NCBI RefSeq assembly: GCF_900102785.1
Contig: NZ_FNGC01000015.1
Span: forward strand, 62,001 to 126,000
Length of the DNA: 64,000 nt
Origin: Arthrobacter sp. ok362
GTDB lineage: Bacteria; Actinomycetota; Actinomycetes; Actinomycetales; Micrococcaceae
Direction: 5' to 3'
Made by a program: the position numbers and the translations under genes. Shown piece after piece: positions 61,801 to 64,000 of the stretch. Position 1 is the stretch's first letter; each line of letters begins with the position of its first letter. The notes beneath the pieces are model-generated. The model made no database searches. It was not told the DNA's origin and saw only the letters and a program-made list of their open reading frames with translations.

Positions 61801-63210
61801 GTGTCACAAACAGCTACAACTTCCCCCGTGCAGGCGGAGGGCAAGAAAAAACTCCACAAAGTTGCAGGCCCCCTACTGCTGTGGGGCATCGGCGTCGGCG
61901 CCGTCATCTCCGGCGACTACTACGGGTGGAATGCGGGCCTGGGGCTCACCGGCTACTGGGGTTACCTGATCGCGATTGCGATCATGGGCCTGCTCTACGC
62001 CGGCCTCTCAACGGTCATCGGCGAACTGTCCGCAGCAGTACCGCACGCCGGCGGAGCCTACGCCTACGTCCGCACAGCCCTCGGCCGGGTCTGGGGATAC
62101 CTCGCCGGGGTGAGCGTGCTTCTGGAGTTCGTATTTGCCCCGGTTGCGGTCGCGCTGACCGTCGGCGCGTACGTGCAGGTCCTTTTCCCCGACGTGCCGA
62201 TCCTGGTCAGCGCCGCGGTGCTCTACATCGGCTCCACCGTGGTCCACCTCCTGGGCGCCGGAAACTCCATGAAGATCGAGTTCGTATTCACCGCCGTTGC
62301 AGTCATCGGCCTCATCGTCTTCATGGTCATCGGGGCTCCGAAGATGTCGCTGGATAACCTGAACGCCTACTCCGGCGGGGCCATCCTGCCCAACGGCATT
62401 GGCGGCCTCTGGGCCACCCTCCCGCTGGCAGCCTGGTTCTTCTTCGCCATCGAGAGCCTGCCCATGGCGGCCGAAGAGACCAAGAACCCCGCCAAGGACA
62501 TCCCCAAAGCCCTGGTCATGGCCTTCCTCACCCTGGCAGTTGTGGGCATCGGTACTCTCACTGTCGCCGCCGGCGTCGGCGGGTCCGACTTCCCCGGCGC
62601 CGCTGCCCCGCTGACCGTGGCCCTGTCCAACGTCGTGGGATCCCAGACCTGGATCGTTCCGGTGATCGCCAGCTTCAGCCTCGCGGCCCTGGTCGCCTCG
62701 TTCCACGCGATCGTGATTGCCTACTCCCGCCAGACCTTCGCACTCTCCCGGGCCGGCTACCTGCCGGCATGGTTGTCCAAGCTCAACAAGCACCACGCCC
62801 CGATCGGGTCGCTCGTCGTCCCCGGTGTCGTCGGCTTCGTCTTCGTCGTCCTCGGCGCCACCATCCTCCCGGACGCCATCCCGGTCCTGGTGACCCTCTC
62901 GGTGCTCGTCGCAGCCGTGTCCTACATGCTGATGATGGCCGCAGCCCTGGTGCTGCGGAAGAAGCGCCCCGAGCTGCACCGGCCCTACAAGGCCCGCGGC
63001 GGACGCGTCACGATGTGGATCGCCCTGATCCTGGCCGGCGTCCTCATCCCCGCCGCCCTGGTCAGCTTCCCGCTCGCATTCGTCATCGCCGCAATCACGG
63101 TGGCCGCGTTCATGGCCTACTACTTCGCCGTCGGCCGCAAGCGGGTCGGCAACTACACCGCCGAAGAAGAACTGGCACTGACAGACCACGCCCTGACCGA
63201 AGAAGCCTGA
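61801..63210 (+). CDS. APC-family permease, ethanolamine-permease-like
   Basis: 469 residues from GTG at 61801 (AAAGGAGCAGGTCA upstream). Twelve hydrophobic segments. GVGAVISGDYYGWNAGLGLT (about 33-52) resembles the TM1 region of ethanolamine and related amine permeases. ELSAAVPHAGGAYAYVRTAL near 80 and FFFAIESLPMAAEETKNPAK near 218 are the APC signatures. The substrate is likely an amino acid or small amine. Its promoter carries the same operator as the kinase operon, so the substrate may feed that pathway. Confidence 0.9.
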   Translation: MSQTATTSPVQAEGKKKLHKVAGPLLLWGIGVGAVISGDYYGWNAGLGLTGYWGYLIAIAIMGLLYAGLSTVIGELSAAVPHAGGAYAYVRTALGRVWGYLAGVSVLLEFVFAPVAVALTVGAYVQVLFPDVPILVSAAVLYIGSTVVHLLGAGNSMKIEFVFTAVAVIGLIVFMVIGAPKMSLDNLNAYSGGAILPNGIGGLWATLPLAAWFFFAIESLPMAAEETKNPAKDIPKALVMAFLTLAVVGIGTLTVAAGVGGSDFPGAAAPLTVALSNVVGSQTWIVPVIASFSLAALVASFHAIVIAYSRQTFALSRAGYLPAWLSKLNKHHAPIGSLVVPGVVGFVFVVLGATILPDAIPVLVTLSVLVAAVSYMLMMAAALVLRKKRPELHRPYKARGGRVTMWIALILAGVLIPAALVSFPLAFVIAAITVAAFMAYYFAVGRKRVGNYTAEEELALTDHALTEEA

Positions 63211-63233
63211 CCCAACAGGCCTCAGCCACCCGG

Positions 63234-63281
63234 GCCGCCCGGCGGGGGCCGCTGCAACCACAGCAGCCCCCGCCCGGCAGC
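63234..63281 (+). terminator. Hairpin after the permease gene
   Basis: A 21-base stem with three mismatches and a CAACCA loop, very GC-rich, starting 23 bases after the stop codon. Likely intrinsic terminator of the actinobacterial type without a T tract. Confidence 0.65.
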
Positions 63282-63328
63282 CGCACCGCCATACCGCACA
63301 AAAAATTCAGCAAGATCGCATCTACAAC

Positions 63329-63357
63329 TCGAGTCGCTAGACGTCTGACGTTAGATT
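63329..63357 (+). promoter_or_regulatory. Promoter and AGACGTCT operator of the HAD phosphatase gene
   Basis: TAGATT at 63352-63357 is a good -10. A weak TCGAGT lies 17 bases upstream. The operator agtcgctagacgtctgacg (63332-63350) fills the spacer, as in copy 2. Confidence 0.72.
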
Positions 63358-63396
63358 TGCAATAGAGGCTCTACAAGAGCCGAAAGGAGGGCAATG

Positions 63397-64000
63397 ATGC
63401 CCGTTGAACTACTGGCCAAAGAAGAAGCGGCCCGGACCGGGACAACCCCGCTGTACCGGGGCTACGCCTTCGACCTGGACGGCACCCTGTATCTCGGTGA
63501 TGACCTCATCGAAGGCGCGGACACCGTCGTGGCAGCGCTGCGGGGCTCCGGCGCCCGGGTGGTGTTTGTGACCAACAAACCCCTCGAGACCGCCGAGGCC
63601 TACGCGGCGAAGCTGACCAAGCTGGGCATTCCGGCGGTTCCGGCAGACGTGATCTCCGCGCTTGACGCCCTGACCCTGTACCTGGCCGACCGGCATCCCG
63701 GGGCCCGGGTCCTGGCCGTGGGCGAGCCGGTCCTGATCGAATCGCTGCGCGGCGCCGGGTTCATCCTGACCGAAAACCCGGCGGAGACCGACGTCGTGGT
63801 GGTGTCCTTCGACCGGACCTTCGACTACGACAAACTGACCCGGGCGTACCAGGCGGTCAACGCCGGTGCCGTCATCGTCGCCACGAACCCCGATCCCTAC
63901 TGCCCCACCCCGGACGGCGGCCTCCCCGATTGCGCAGCCATGCTCGCAGCCATCGAGGCCTGCACCGGCGGCCGCGCCGAGGCGATTGTCGGCAAGCCGA
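63397..64000 (+). CDS. HAD-IIA family phosphatase, 5' part (runs off the window)
   Basis: The open frame continues to the window edge (about 200 residues visible). AAAGGAGG at 63383-63390 fits the second of two adjacent ATGs (63397) better than the first (63394). Motif I is FDLDGTLYLGDDLIEGA near 25-40 and VVFVTNKPLETAEAY near 55-70 is motif II. VVVVSFDRTFDYDKLTRAYQ near 130 and ATNPDPYCPTPDGGL near 160 match NagD/phosphoglycolate-phosphatase-like enzymes. It is controlled by the third operator copy, so it belongs with the kinase, dehydrogenase and permease. Confidence 0.88.
   Translation, partial: MPVELLAKEEAARTGTTPLYRGYAFDLDGTLYLGDDLIEGADTVVAALRGSGARVVFVTNKPLETAEAYAAKLTKLGIPAVPADVISALDALTLYLADRHPGARVLAVGEPVLIESLRGAGFILTENPAETDVVVVSFDRTFDYDKLTRAYQAVNAGAVIVATNPDPYCPTPDGGLPDCAAMLAAIEACTGGRAEAIVGKP

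Overview
The window reads as a chromosomal stretch of a high-GC actinobacterium, most likely Arthrobacter, Pseudarthrobacter or a close relative (Micrococcaceae). The reasons are high GC at third codon positions, many ATGA/GTGA translational couplings, and gene orders shared with mycobacteria and corynebacteria. The genus is inferred from gene content and order, not from a marker gene.

Layout: 1-9.2 kb holds the end of an acyl-CoA synthetase gene, pyruvate carboxylase (pyc), a ParA-like ATPase, and the conserved actinobacterial block resR - DUF151 nuclease - ftsR - garA - gcvH. 9.4-11.2 kb holds a Fpg/Nei glycosylase, a second, short-type adenylate kinase and tRNA-Pro(GGG). 11.3-19.4 kb is one minus-strand operon: parA-like, scpA, scpB, an RluB-type pseudouridine synthase, tyrA, cmk, plsC-like, der.

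19.7-43.2 kb is accessory metabolism. It starts with a group 1h (high-affinity, oxygen-tolerant type) [NiFe]-hydrogenase operon: hypA, hypB, small and large subunits, a NifU-Rieske fusion, DUF5947, DUF6084, an unrecognised 508-residue protein, a 39-residue membrane peptide, a maturation protease and hypC. A DUF6390 gene, a FecBCD-type metal or chelate importer, dctA with a DcuSR-like two-component system, and the 2-methylcitrate cycle (prpE divergent from gntR-prpD-prpB-prpC) follow.

43.2-47.4 kb is a rearranged patch. It has two paralogous membrane-anchored proteins, three NUDIX copies (one intact, one frameshifted, one 86-bp scrap), an ECF sigma factor, and a 24-bp direct repeat of the 3' end of xerD. 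47.4-58.1 kb is a second conserved minus-strand operon: an RG-rich repeat protein, a HAD phosphatase, a small protein, tlyA, nadK, recN, pyrG, an ADP-ribose pyrophosphatase and xerD. In many actinobacteria xerD lies close to parA-scpAB. Here about 28 kb of accessory genes separates them.

58.3-64 kb holds the most novel-looking unit. A FGGY sugar or polyol kinase, an AraM-type glycerol-1-phosphate dehydrogenase, an ethanolamine-permease-like APC transporter and a HAD-IIA phosphatase form three transcription units. Each is preceded by a copy of the same palindrome (core AGACGTCT, extended YAGACGTCTRACG) placed in or just after a plausible promoter. This looks like a coherent, repressor-controlled catabolic regulon whose substrate and regulator are not identified here.
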